Positions 8,773 to 16,475 of a stretch of DNA of 25,648 bases are shown here, piece after piece. Below the pieces are notes generated by a model, which did no database searches, had not been told where the DNA came from, and saw only the letters and a program-made list of their open reading frames with translations. Numbering within the stretch: position 1 is the stretch's first letter; every line of letters starts with the position of its first letter. Source of the DNA: Dysgonamonadaceae bacterium (lineage in GTDB: Bacteria > Bacteroidota > Bacteroidia > Bacteroidales > Azobacteroidaceae); assembly GCA_031284225.1 (NCBI GenBank), contig JAITAH010000196.1:1-25648 (forward strand). The letters are read 5' to 3'. The position numbers and the translations under genes were made by a program.

Positions 8773-9126
8773 TTACTTCGCAATTAACATTACGCCCAAA
8801 ATGATCGACCCGACGCCCAGCCACCGCGTTAACGGCACTGTCTCGTGGAAAACAAAAATTGCAGCTAAAACTCCGAAAATATATGCAATCGCCGTAATCG
8901 GATAAGCCACCGAAAACTCGAAATGTTTCAGAATATAAGCCCATAAAATGGTTGCTAAAATCAGATTAACGCCACTGGCCAACAGCCACCAGTTGGTCAG
9001 AATATCCGCAATATATGCCCATGAAAGAGTGAATTTGCCGATTTTTTGTACTGCAAATTTGAAACACACTTGTCCTCCTGATAAAAACAGGCATTGCAAT
9101 ATGGTTAAAAGTGTTATTTTCAGCAT
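8773..9126 (-). CDS. Four-helix EamA/SMR-like small membrane transporter
   Basis: This 117-residue, very hydrophobic protein has four predicted membrane helices (about 3-20, 33-54, 62-90 and 97-115). The segment YILKHFEFSVAYPITAIAY at about 64-82 and the end GVGSIILGVMLIA match half-size EamA/DMT proteins, including ArnE/ArnF-like flippase subunits. The membrane-embedded Glu of classical SMR drug pumps is not seen in helix 1. Its start overlaps the chain-length-factor gene by 7 bases. Because it is co-encoded with a GT2 enzyme, exporters and LolA, it may flip a lipid-linked intermediate, probably as a dimer; this is inference from the family and neighbours. Confidence 0.87.
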   Translation of the reverse strand: MLKITLLTILQCLFLSGGQVCFKFAVQKIGKFTLSWAYIADILTNWWLLASGVNLILATILWAYILKHFEFSVAYPITAIAYIFGVLAAIFVFHETVPLTRWLGVGSIILGVMLIAK

Positions 9127-10139
9127 TTTGATAAGAGTATTAATGAATGATTTTTGCCTTCAAAATTATTGTAAAACAAGATTTTCCGTAACGACGAAAA
9201 ATTTTCCATCGCTGCGTTCACAAACAAATGTTCGGGAATTTTTCCGTTTTTCAAACACATTGCCGCCACATAAATTCCTAAAGCCGGAGCCGTGTAACTT
9301 TCACCGAAAATATGCTTGTAATGTAGTAACGGAATATTTGGAAACTTTTTTTTGCAAATTTCATAATAACGGCGGTCGTTTTCGGACTGTCCATTGGCGC
9401 CGATCATAATGGCGTCGAAGTCTTGCAAGGGCGAGATTAATCGCTCTTCTGCGAAATTACCGTAAAACATTTCAAGGTTTTCAATTTTGCACAATGCATT
9501 TTTCGTATTTTCGCTCGATAACATCATCGCAACGGCTGTTTCGCCGGCAAAACTCTGTTTTGTATCTGAAAATTCAAAATATCCTGTCTTTTTTAGCAGT
9601 TTAAAATAATCGGGCGTCATTTCGTCGTGTCCGCCAACGAGAGCTGTGGTAATTTTTCCGCTTTGCAATTGAAAGAAAGCATCTTGCAACGCGCTTTCAA
9701 AAGAAACGCCCTTCTGAACGTAAGTGGAATTATATCCGTAACATTTGACGTCTATCGCCACAAGCGACGAAACAGTGTTGTGCGTAGAATTCATAAAATG
9801 CGTAGGTTTCAGCATTTCCTCGCCGCCAAAAACGAGGTCTTTGAGAAAAAATTCCGTATTTTCAATGCAGCCTAAGCCGGTGCCTGTAATAATCGCATCG
9901 GGGGTTGTATGCTGGGCGCCCGTACTTTGTTCCATCGCCTTGCGTGAAACTAAAAGAGCGCGTTTCAGCAGTTTTCCGTATCGCCGCACTTCCAATGCCG
10001 TAAAATATTCTTTATAATTCGGCTCAATCGCACGTACATATTCTTCATTATAAAAAATCGGATTTTCGATCCAATCTTCGCGCAAAGGATTTTGAGCAGA
10101 AATTTGAGCGGCGGATAATATGTAAATGGGGTTATTCAT
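9120..10139 (-). CDS. Chain-length-factor-like degenerate ketosynthase
   Basis: This 339-residue protein has a beta-ketoacyl synthase fold but none of the catalytic residues. Where active ketosynthases read xxACxS, this one has QKGVSFESA (Gly144 or a neighbour replaces Cys). The first His motif NAHGTGT is IGANGQSEN (Asn249), and the second, TGH, is FGE (Glu280). The structural elements GGHDEMTPDYF and GETAVAMML are kept. It overlaps the stop of ketosynthase 3 by 4 bases (ATGA), the classical arrangement of a KS/CLF heterodimer. In aryl polyene clusters the equivalent is ApeC, partner of a catalytic ketosynthase. Its likely role is to shape the cavity that sets polyene length. It is shorter than catalytic ketosynthases (about 400 residues). 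Confidence 0.9.
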   Translation of the reverse strand: MNNPIYILSAAQISAQNPLREDWIENPIFYNEEYVRAIEPNYKEYFTALEVRRYGKLLKRALLVSRKAMEQSTGAQHTTPDAIITGTGLGCIENTEFFLKDLVFGGEEMLKPTHFMNSTHNTVSSLVAIDVKCYGYNSTYVQKGVSFESALQDAFFQLQSGKITTALVGGHDEMTPDYFKLLKKTGYFEFSDTKQSFAGETAVAMMLSSENTKNALCKIENLEMFYGNFAEERLISPLQDFDAIMIGANGQSENDRRYYEICKKKFPNIPLLHYKHIFGESYTAPALGIYVAAMCLKNGKIPEHLFVNAAMENFSSLRKILFYNNFEGKNHSLILLSKC

Positions 10140-11326
10140 ATTTTGCTAAATATTAAGCTCGTATCATTTCCTCCGAAACCAAAGGAATTGGAAAGAACGT
10201 GTTGTAGGGACGTTATTAATCGTTTCCCTGCGGACGGCGTAAAACACAATTCTTCCATTTTATTCTTAAAATTCAGATTTTCAGGAATAAAATTATTTTG
10301 CAATGCCAAAATGGAAATTACCGCCTCTACGCCGCCCGCCGCACTTGTCGTATGTCCTGTGAATGCTTTTGTAGAACTTACCGGCGGAATTTTATCGCCA
10401 AAAAGTCGCTGAATAGCTATGCCTTCGGATAAATCGTTGTTCGCAGTGCCGGTTCCGTGCGCATTAATGTAGCTAATATCAGAGAGTTGTAATCCGGCAT
10501 TTTCGATCGATTTTTTCATTGCTAAAAATGCGCCTTCGCCATTGGGAGACGAGGCGGTTTGATGGTAGGCGTCGCAAGTGTTAGCATAACCGGAAAGCGC
10601 TGCAAGCGGTTTTGTCTGCATATTGTTTTCGCGCTGCATGACAACATACGCCGCGCCTTCGCCTAAATTCAGTCCTGCGCGGGTGGCGTCAAATGAACGA
10701 CAACATTCTTTATCCAAAATCATCAGCGTGTTGAAGCCGTTCAGGTGGAATTTGGTAATGCTCTCAGCGCCGCCCGCAACGACAATATCCGCTCGTCCGT
10801 TTTTCAACATTTCCGCACCGAGTAAAATGGCGTTTGCTGCTGATGAACAAGCTGTTGAAATAGTATAAACCTGAGAAAAAATACCGAAATAATCGGCAAT
10901 CATTTCGGTACAAGCGCCGCAGTCGTGAGTGGAAATGTAGGCGTTTTTAGTGTTGTTTTCTATAAAATCGAGGTAAAACTGCTCGCTTTTATCCATACCG
11001 CCAACCGTAGTGCCTGAAATCAGCGTTATTCGTTTTGTTTCAGCGGATTGCGAGTCAATTCCGCAATTCCGCAACGCTTCTTGTACCGCCAACATTCCCA
11101 TCAACGAAGTGCGGGTTGTCGGTCGATTTTCGGGAATATTCAACAGGCGCATGATTTCTTCGTTAGTCAGTTTCACTTCGCCGACGGGAAATTCGGTATG
11201 AGCGGTTTTCAAATAACGCACAAAATCAATACCGCTACGGCTTTCCCGCAACGACTGCAATGTTTCTGCAACGTTGTTGCCGATCGCCGAAACAATGCCC
11301 ATTCCACGAATGAGAATTTTAGTCAT
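10136..11326 (-). CDS. Beta-ketoacyl-ACP synthase 3 (FabF-like, aryl polyene type)
   Basis: This 396-residue type II ketosynthase has an intact Cys-His-His triad: C160 in STACSSAA, H290 in NAHGTGT, and H325 in STKAFTGH with the supporting K320. GGAESITKFHLNGF and LNLGEGAAY complete the FabF pattern. It follows ACP 2 with a one-base overlap (TAATG) and overlaps the catalytically dead chain-length-factor gene by 4 bases, so ACP 2, this enzyme and the CLF are likely made together and work as one extending unit. It performs decarboxylative condensation of malonyl-ACP with the growing polyene in the cytoplasm. It is one of three ketosynthases with full active sites in this operon. Confidence 0.95.
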   Translation of the reverse strand: MTKILIRGMGIVSAIGNNVAETLQSLRESRSGIDFVRYLKTAHTEFPVGEVKLTNEEIMRLLNIPENRPTTRTSLMGMLAVQEALRNCGIDSQSAETKRITLISGTTVGGMDKSEQFYLDFIENNTKNAYISTHDCGACTEMIADYFGIFSQVYTISTACSSAANAILLGAEMLKNGRADIVVAGGAESITKFHLNGFNTLMILDKECCRSFDATRAGLNLGEGAAYVVMQRENNMQTKPLAALSGYANTCDAYHQTASSPNGEGAFLAMKKSIENAGLQLSDISYINAHGTGTANNDLSEGIAIQRLFGDKIPPVSSTKAFTGHTTSAAGGVEAVISILALQNNFIPENLNFKNKMEELCFTPSAGKRLITSLQHVLSNSFGFGGNDTSLIFSKI

Positions 11327-11580
11327 TATTTTGTTCTGTTTGCCGCAATATAATCTGCCATAACTTTTATTGACACAAAAATATCTTTTCCCTGTGCAGG
11401 ATCTTTTATTTTGATGCCGTAGTTTTTTTCCATCAGCACGATAAGTTCAAGCGCGTCGATAGAATCTAAACCAAGATCGCCAAAAAGAGTGTCGTTTTCG
11501 TCGATGTCTTCAGGTTTAACATCTTCGAGATTTAATACTTCAATAATTTCTTCTTTTAATTTTACGATCAAATTGTCCAT
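11326..11580 (-). CDS. Acyl carrier protein 2
   Basis: This 84-residue acidic four-helix carrier protein has the phosphopantetheine attachment serine at S40 in GDLGLDSIDALE. It resembles FabF-partner ACPs of aryl polyene clusters, which usually encode two ACPs (ApeE/ApeF). The stop overlaps the start of ketosynthase 3 by one base, and the gene begins 14 bases after the half-ketosynthase. It presumably carries the aryl starter, malonyl units and the growing polyene. The two ACPs of this operon differ clearly in sequence, which suggests different partners rather than simple gene dosage. Confidence 0.95.
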   Translation of the reverse strand: MDNLIVKLKEEIIEVLNLEDVKPEDIDENDTLFGDLGLDSIDALELIVLMEKNYGIKIKDPAQGKDIFVSIKVMADYIAANRTK

Positions 11581-11594
11581 TTTCGTTAATTAAT

Positions 11595-12176
11595 TTATTT
11601 ATTGTATAATTCATTTAATTTATTTTCTTCCAAAATCATTTTTTCCTCTCCGCTTTCTTTTGCCAAAAACATAAAAATCTCGTGCGTATTACCCAAACTT
11701 TCTACCCATGCAACAAGGGCAAGAGTTGTCAATCGATCGGAAAAAGTATTGTTGACAATGCGGCAAATTTGCTTTGCATCAAAATGTTCGCAAACGTAGA
11801 ATGAAGTTTCGCCGTAAAATTTATTGCGAATGGCGATTTCTCCCGCAACAATGTTCGGCAGTGTGTAAACAAAGAGCGAGGGCGATGGGAAATAATTGTC
11901 GTTGTCTTGTATTGTCGTCTGATACTGCATGTCTATTTCGAGCGAACTGCTTCGGTTAAAGCAAATAACAGAAACATCTTCGCGCCCGTCGATGCTCTCT
12001 TGAGAGGAAATGCCGGAGGATTTCAATAGCATTTCCGATGCAAGAAATCCTAATTTAGACAGATTATCCATTTTGAAGAATTTAGGATAATCTACCTGTA
12101 AATTCCGAAAACATTCGATCATTGCTGTCGAAGAGTCGAATGATAATTTGATATGTTTTTCTATAAATAACTTCAT
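11595..12176 (-). CDS. Half-length ketosynthase-like protein
   Basis: I place the start at 12176 (MKLFIEKHIKL), 7 bases after the upstream stop, rather than at upstream ATGs inside ketosynthase 2. The 193-residue product resembles only the N-terminal half of a ketosynthase or CLF: DVSVICFNRSSSLEID, then PSPSLFVYTLPNIVAGEIAI, then NKFYGETSFYV parallel the CLF stretch HFMNSTHNTVSSLVAIDVKCYGYNSTYV in order and spacing. At the active-site position it reads CEHFDA. The C-terminal half with both histidines is missing. The gene is open and conserved in layout with its neighbours, so it does not look like a decayed remnant. It sits directly after ketosynthase 2 and may be a structural partner of it. 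The homology is my own visual alignment and the function is unknown. Confidence 0.8.
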   Translation of the reverse strand: MKLFIEKHIKLSFDSSTAMIECFRNLQVDYPKFFKMDNLSKLGFLASEMLLKSSGISSQESIDGREDVSVICFNRSSSLEIDMQYQTTIQDNDNYFPSPSLFVYTLPNIVAGEIAIRNKFYGETSFYVCEHFDAKQICRIVNNTFSDRLTTLALVAWVESLGNTHEIFMFLAKESGEEKMILEENKLNELYNK

Positions 12177-12183
12177 AATTAAC

Positions 12184-13338
12184 TCAGTTACAATCAGCAT
12201 TTTTTTCAAACAACACAGCCGCATTGACGCCGCCAAAACCCGAAAGCAATTTAATAAAATACCGTTTATTGGAAAGATGATTCTCTCGCAATATATTTAT
12301 TGGATTCTCAAAGTTTTGTTCATTATAGTTGAACGATTTAAGCGCCCTGTTTTCTTGCAATGCACACATTGAGACGATGCTTTCTAATACGCCTGCCGCC
12401 CCTAATGTATGCCCATAATATCCTTTTAACGAATTGACAGGCGCCGATTGCAAACCTGCTCGCCCAATTGCAACCGCTTCCATGGCGTCGTTGTAAGAGG
12501 TTGCTGTTCCGTGTGCATTTATAAATGCAATTTGTTCTTTATCAATATTTTCTATAATATTTCTCAATGCGCGAAAGCTGCCTTCTCCTGTTCGGGAAGG
12601 ACCGGAAATATGATTTGCATCATTGCGGATAACTCCATTAATCAAGCAAACCCTATGCTTTGTGTTTTGCATCTTGCGACCATAAATGATTGTTGCCACC
12701 GCTTCGCCTAAATTCAATCCGCAACGTTCTTTGTCGAACGGGCGACAAATGTCGGGCGACAAGGCTTTGAACGACTGAAAACCTGAAATAATGAATTTGG
12801 ATAGAAAATCTGCGCCTACGACTACCGCGTAATCAAAAGGACCGTTTTCCAATTCGCGCATCGCGGTAATTTGAGCCGCTGCTCCTGAAATACAAGCATT
12901 TGAAACGACAATCGGCACATTCGGATTTCCAAAGAAACGAGCAATTGTTTTTGAGGTATGCCAAAGAAATACCGGCAGAGCTAAAGTTCGCTTTGTTTCT
13001 GTATCGTCTAACAAATCGACATTTCCTTTCGTAGTTGAAAGAACAAAAATTGTTTTTTCACCGGACAAGTCAATATTTGCCTGCTTGTTTGCATCAAGAA
13101 CCGACAAAATAGCCGCTTTTTCAAGGTTGGTCGCTAAACCCGACAGTTTTGCGTTCGAGCATTCATCATTTAAGCGTTCTTTATCGATCAACGAAGCTAC
13201 AAATGCTTCCGGCAAATCGTATAATGTGTTGGCTTCGTAACGTTTAAGTCCGGAAACACCTCGTTTTACATTTTCAAAGTTTTTTGCTGTTGTAAAACCA
13301 AGAGAGGAAATAATATTTGTGCCAAGAACATTCATCAT
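12184..13338 (-). CDS. Beta-ketoacyl-ACP synthase 2 (FabF-like, aryl polyene type)
   Basis: This 384-residue ketosynthase has C149 in SNACISGAAA, H276 in NAHGTATSYND, and H310 with K305 in LKGYYGH, so all catalytic residues are present. LNLGEAVA and GPSRTGEGSF fit the family. It is the most divergent of the three active ketosynthases: the N-terminus lacks the usual GxGxxSxxG pattern and reads GTNIISSLGF. The start overlaps the thioesterase stop by one base (TAATG), and the half-ketosynthase gene follows after 7 bases. It may perform the first condensation with the aryl starter (role of an extra ketosynthase such as ApeR) or pair with the half-length protein; both ideas are inference. Confidence 0.93.
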   Translation of the reverse strand: MMNVLGTNIISSLGFTTAKNFENVKRGVSGLKRYEANTLYDLPEAFVASLIDKERLNDECSNAKLSGLATNLEKAAILSVLDANKQANIDLSGEKTIFVLSTTKGNVDLLDDTETKRTLALPVFLWHTSKTIARFFGNPNVPIVVSNACISGAAAQITAMRELENGPFDYAVVVGADFLSKFIISGFQSFKALSPDICRPFDKERCGLNLGEAVATIIYGRKMQNTKHRVCLINGVIRNDANHISGPSRTGEGSFRALRNIIENIDKEQIAFINAHGTATSYNDAMEAVAIGRAGLQSAPVNSLKGYYGHTLGAAGVLESIVSMCALQENRALKSFNYNEQNFENPINILRENHLSNKRYFIKLLSGFGGVNAAVLFEKNADCN

Positions 13339-13775
13339 TATTCGCTATCCGTTAAACCATTTTTTTGTTTCCATTCTTCATAAAACGGCGGATTCGACCA
13401 AAGTAACTGATATTGTTTGTCTAAAAATACTTGAACGGAATGGCCGGTAACTATCAGAGAATGGTCTTCCATATCAAAAACGGCGTAATCAAAAATGATT
13501 TTTGCCGCCTCTGTATTTCTGTAAGTGATTTCGATGCGGGCTTTGCGTCCGTAAATCAGCGTTTTTTTGTATTCAAAACGCAAATCAACCAACGGGGCAT
13601 AATAGCCGTTACCAAAAATGTCGAGATAACCCAAACCGTATTTTTTGCCGAATGCCTCGCGTGCATCTTCAAAATACAATGCATACGAACCGTGCCAAAC
13701 GATATTCATGGAGTCCACCTCGCTAAATCGAACATTTATTTCTTTTTCCGCTTTTAATATTTTATTTTTCATCAA
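13338..13775 (-). CDS. Hotdog thioesterase (4-hydroxybenzoyl-CoA thioesterase / YbgC type)
   Basis: This 145-residue hotdog protein carries INVRFSEVDSMNIVWHG at residues 13-29, the 4HBT signature with the catalytic Asp21 and the following YALYFEDARE (E36). This distinguishes it from the dehydratases of the operon. It begins with two Met codons (13775 or 13772) inside the end of the dehydratase gene, an overlap of 11-14 bases, and ends with a one-base overlap to ketosynthase 2. Thioesterases of this type occur in aryl polyene clusters (ApeK type). They may release the polyene from the ACP or edit stalled intermediates. It acts in the cytoplasm; no signal peptide is present. Confidence 0.92.
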   Translation of the reverse strand: MMKNKILKAEKEINVRFSEVDSMNIVWHGSYALYFEDAREAFGKKYGLGYLDIFGNGYYAPLVDLRFEYKKTLIYGRKARIEITYRNTEAAKIIFDYAVFDMEDHSLIVTGHSVQVFLDKQYQLLWSNPPFYEEWKQKNGLTDSE

Positions 13776-14199
13776 TATCCGTTATTGCTATTTTCATTTC
13801 ACAGGATGTAATCAATTCGTTTCCAACATGAACAGTTGCATCGACCAGCGTTGTTTGAAAAACTTCCTGTATCGTTTTTATTTGCGTAACCAGCGTTTCA
13901 TTAATGAGCGGCAAACGCAAAAATTCCTGATTACGTATTGCTCCTATAAAACCGATTTTTATCGCATTGCGATACACGCATTTATTGATGTAACCGATTC
14001 GTGCTGCGCAGGTTTGGGCAATATTTTCGGCAATTCCCGCTTCAGATAAAACTCCGTTGTCGCAAAACAGATTATCCTCTTTCACTGTAAATGCAGTTCG
14101 TGTTGTTTGCGGGTCGCAATACAGCAATTTATCTACCATAACAAACGGCGGACGTTGCGGCAAAAGTTCTTGTATGTCAATTATTTCAAAGTCAGTCAT
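13762..14199 (-). CDS. FabZ-like hotdog dehydratase with Gln in place of the catalytic His
   Basis: This 145-residue protein has the FabA/FabZ start LLPQRPPFVMVDKLL at residues 12-26, where canonical FabZ has LPHRxPFLLVD. The catalytic His is thus Gln15. The position of the catalytic Glu seems kept as E58 in IAENIAQTCAA. It resembles the ApeP-type dehydratase of aryl polyene clusters. The start overlaps the methyltransferase stop by 4 bases, and the thioesterase begins inside its 3' end. The dehydration step is certainly needed for a polyene, so this protein is probably active with the hotdog partner at 7754-8116, or uses a modified mechanism. The lost His is visible in the sequence; the consequence is inference. 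Confidence 0.88.
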   Translation of the reverse strand: MTDFEIIDIQELLPQRPPFVMVDKLLYCDPQTTRTAFTVKEDNLFCDNGVLSEAGIAENIAQTCAARIGYINKCVYRNAIKIGFIGAIRNQEFLRLPLINETLVTQIKTIQEVFQTTLVDATVHVGNELITSCEMKIAITDIDEK

Positions 14200-15284
14200 C
14201 TTCCGATTTTACACTGGATTATCGAATGTCCCTGTCCTATTCCGTCGTAAATATGTTCCACAACTAAACCTGTTGTTTCAATACAGCGAATCATATCTTC
14301 GCTGTGATACATTTTGCTGTTGCCGTTGGCTAAAGCCGTGAAATAAAGCGAAATTTGAGCGAGGGCGTAGGCGGCGGTCTCGAAGCGTTGCCTGTCCCAA
14401 AGCGTTTCCATAATAAAAAGTTTGGAGTTCTTATTCATCGACTTACAAGCACGAGTAAGAATACTTATCACTTCTTCTTCTGAAAAACAATCAAGGAACT
14501 GACTCATCCAAATCGCCTCAAAATCGGATGGGAATAAAACATTTTTATCCAATATATTGCAACCGTATCCGCTAATTCTTTCCGCACCTTTTTTGTCGGC
14601 GATTTGGCAACGCATCATTTCGAGTTGCCGAGGCAAATCTATTATCGTAACTTGCACATTTTCATCAAAATCAACGCAGCGCAACGCCCAACGTCCGGTG
14701 TTTCCACCAACATCAAGCAATGTTTTCGGACGGTCGGCGAAGACAATTTGTAATGCTTCGTCGAAAGATTCATCGCTGTAAAAATGGTCGAAAGCCAACC
14801 AGGATTTTTGCACATTTTCAGGCAGTTCGGACAATCCTTCGTAAATGGTCGCCCAATTGCCAAAAACTTTCAAGCCTTCCGGCTTACCGTTTAACAGGGC
14901 TTCTTCGAGGCGAAAAAGTCCGAGATAATTTACGTCCTGATTAAAATCGACATTGACACGAATAGCGGGGTCGTTGAGTAGAAACCACCCGGCTTTTGAG
15001 CAGATAAATTTGCCGTCTTTTAACAGAATCGTACCAATCGTTAGAGACGATTCGAGCAAACATTGTACCGCATAATGCGACAGATTGGTTTTTTCGGCAA
15101 CTTCTTTTATCGTCAAGCCATCGACAGAATCAAGCAGGCATTGCAAGATACCAAACTTAATCATTAGCCTCGACACTTGAAAAACGATTGGGCCTTGCGA
15201 AATTTCGTGCGCCAAACGCTGCGCTTCCAAAGCCGTCAAACGCTCTTTGGTATATCTTTTTTCTAATGCAGGGAAAAGTTTCAT
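14196..15284 (-). CDS. SAM-dependent methyltransferase (O-methyltransferase fold)
   Basis: This 362-residue protein has an N-terminal winged-helix dimerisation region (about 20-110, with LTIKEVAEKTNLSHYAVQCLLE) as in plant- and polyketide-type O-methyltransferases. It is followed by a class I SAM domain with motif I LLDVGGNTG at about 189-197, IIDLPRQ about 25 residues later, and ISGYGCNILD before the catalytic region. The usual catalytic His of O-methyltransferases is not obvious. It starts 4 bases after the acyltransferase stop. Aryl polyene clusters commonly encode one methyltransferase (ApeB) that methylates the aryl head group; that is the best guess here. A C-methyl or an O-methyl product cannot be told apart from sequence. 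Confidence 0.88.
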   Translation of the reverse strand: MKLFPALEKRYTKERLTALEAQRLAHEISQGPIVFQVSRLMIKFGILQCLLDSVDGLTIKEVAEKTNLSHYAVQCLLESSLTIGTILLKDGKFICSKAGWFLLNDPAIRVNVDFNQDVNYLGLFRLEEALLNGKPEGLKVFGNWATIYEGLSELPENVQKSWLAFDHFYSDESFDEALQIVFADRPKTLLDVGGNTGRWALRCVDFDENVQVTIIDLPRQLEMMRCQIADKKGAERISGYGCNILDKNVLFPSDFEAIWMSQFLDCFSEEEVISILTRACKSMNKNSKLFIMETLWDRQRFETAAYALAQISLYFTALANGNSKMYHSEDMIRCIETTGLVVEHIYDGIGQGHSIIQCKIGR

Positions 15285-15288
15285 GTTT

Positions 15289-16197
15289 TTATTTCCAAAA
15301 TTTATAATAGTTAAACCAGTGTTCGGGATATTGTTTTACCATTTTTTCTAATTCTTCAACATACGAAAACACTAAATTTTCGATTTTTTCCTTTTTATTT
15401 TCAAGCGATTGCGGGTCAATTCCATCCCGATAACAAGAAAGCGGTTGCGCATAAATTTTGTACTTTTTCGCGCTTTCTTTCATGCAAAACACAGCCAAAA
15501 CCTCTACTTCCGCATTTACCGCCAACGCAAAGGCGCCGACAGGAAAATCGGCTTTTCCTCTAATAAACTCACATTCAATGCTTTTTGATGAGCCAAAAAC
15601 TCTGTCGGCAGGCATACTGACGATTTCGCCATTTGCCAAAGCGGCATTAGCAATAAACAGATGCGACATGTCCGGAGAAACAGGCACAAGATTTATATTG
15701 TTTCCATTCAATATTTTAGTGCGGTTTTGTTGAACAATTTGCGTTTCGCCGCCAAAAACAAGCGCGTTGATGCGTTTCTTTTCGCCATTCAACAGATAAC
15801 CAGCAATTTCAAAATTCCCTGTATGCGAACCGACAACAACAAAACCTTTTTCGCCGTCGGCCAAGCGTTCGTAATATTCATAGCCGACGATTTCAATCTC
15901 AAAGTCGTTTTTTCGACCTGCAAAAACAGCAAAACGGTCAAGAATTACCTGCCCGAACAAAAAATGGTTCCGGTAGGTTTTGCAAAAACTTTTCCATACC
16001 GAAAATCCGAGTTGTTCCCTGAAATAGTGATAAATAGCCAGATAACTTTTCCAGGCGCAGAGCATATAAAATAATACGACCACAGCCATTATTGCATAGC
16101 CCAGGCGCAGATTCCACCAACGGAAAAAGAAAATCAACCCGCGTTGTCCCAAAGTTCCACCGCCGGTATTGCCTTTCCATTTGAGATTTTCCGCCAT
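15289..16197 (-). CDS. LpxL/HtrB-type lysophospholipid/lipid A-like acyltransferase
   Basis: This 302-residue protein has an N-terminal membrane helix (about 33-49) and the H125-x4-E130 catalytic pattern in VVVGSHTGNFEIAG, typical of the LpxL/LpxM family. FGGETQIVQQNRTKILNG and SMPADRVFGSSKSIECEFIRGKA, cut here into pieces of the family pattern, match its further blocks. Such acyltransferases (ApeD-like) are regular members of aryl polyene clusters. It lies between ACP 1 (3-base gap) and the methyltransferase (4-base gap), so the acyl donor may be an ACP of the cluster. The role is probably transfer of a fatty acyl or the polyenoyl group to a lipid acceptor at the cytoplasmic face of the inner membrane; the acceptor is unknown. 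Confidence 0.9.
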   Translation of the reverse strand: MAENLKWKGNTGGGTLGQRGLIFFFRWWNLRLGYAIMAVVVLFYMLCAWKSYLAIYHYFREQLGFSVWKSFCKTYRNHFLFGQVILDRFAVFAGRKNDFEIEIVGYEYYERLADGEKGFVVVGSHTGNFEIAGYLLNGEKKRINALVFGGETQIVQQNRTKILNGNNINLVPVSPDMSHLFIANAALANGEIVSMPADRVFGSSKSIECEFIRGKADFPVGAFALAVNAEVEVLAVFCMKESAKKYKIYAQPLSCYRDGIDPQSLENKKEKIENLVFSYVEELEKMVKQYPEHWFNYYKFWK

Positions 16198-16200
16198 AGA

Positions 16201-16446
16201 CTATTTTTCTACTTTCGATTCTATATAATCGCAAAATTGACTCAAAGTGGTTACGCCCTGCATCTCTTCGGCTTTGATTTTAAAACCGAAATTACGTTCT
16301 ACGATAACCACAATGTCCACAAAATCAAGGCTGTCAATACCTAAATCATTTTTCAGACTCGCATCGGGTTTAATAACTGCCTCCTCGACTTCAATGTCTT
16401 CAATGAGAAAGTTTTTTACTTTTTCTTCAATTTCTGTTCTTGTCAT
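16201..16446 (-). CDS. Acyl carrier protein 1
   Basis: This 81-residue acidic carrier protein has the phosphopantetheine serine at S39 in NDLGIDSLDFVDIVV. It is shorter and clearly different from ACP 2 at 11326-11580. It starts 29 bases after ketosynthase 1, one of the larger gaps in the operon, and ends 3 bases before the acyltransferase. Two ACPs are typical of aryl polyene clusters. Whether this one serves the starter unit, the extension cycle or the acyltransferase cannot be decided from sequence. Confidence 0.95.
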   Translation of the reverse strand: MTRTEIEEKVKNFLIEDIEVEEAVIKPDASLKNDLGIDSLDFVDIVVIVERNFGFKIKAEEMQGVTTLSQFCDYIESKVEK

Positions 16447-16475
16447 ACTATTTGATTGAAATAAAATATATTATC

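Noticed and set aside
12177..12236. Upstream start codons for the half-ketosynthase gene (213 residues)
   Set aside because: They would extend it into the end of ketosynthase 2 with a Cys/Met-rich stretch lacking similarity; the ATG at 12176, 7 bases after the preceding stop, is more natural.
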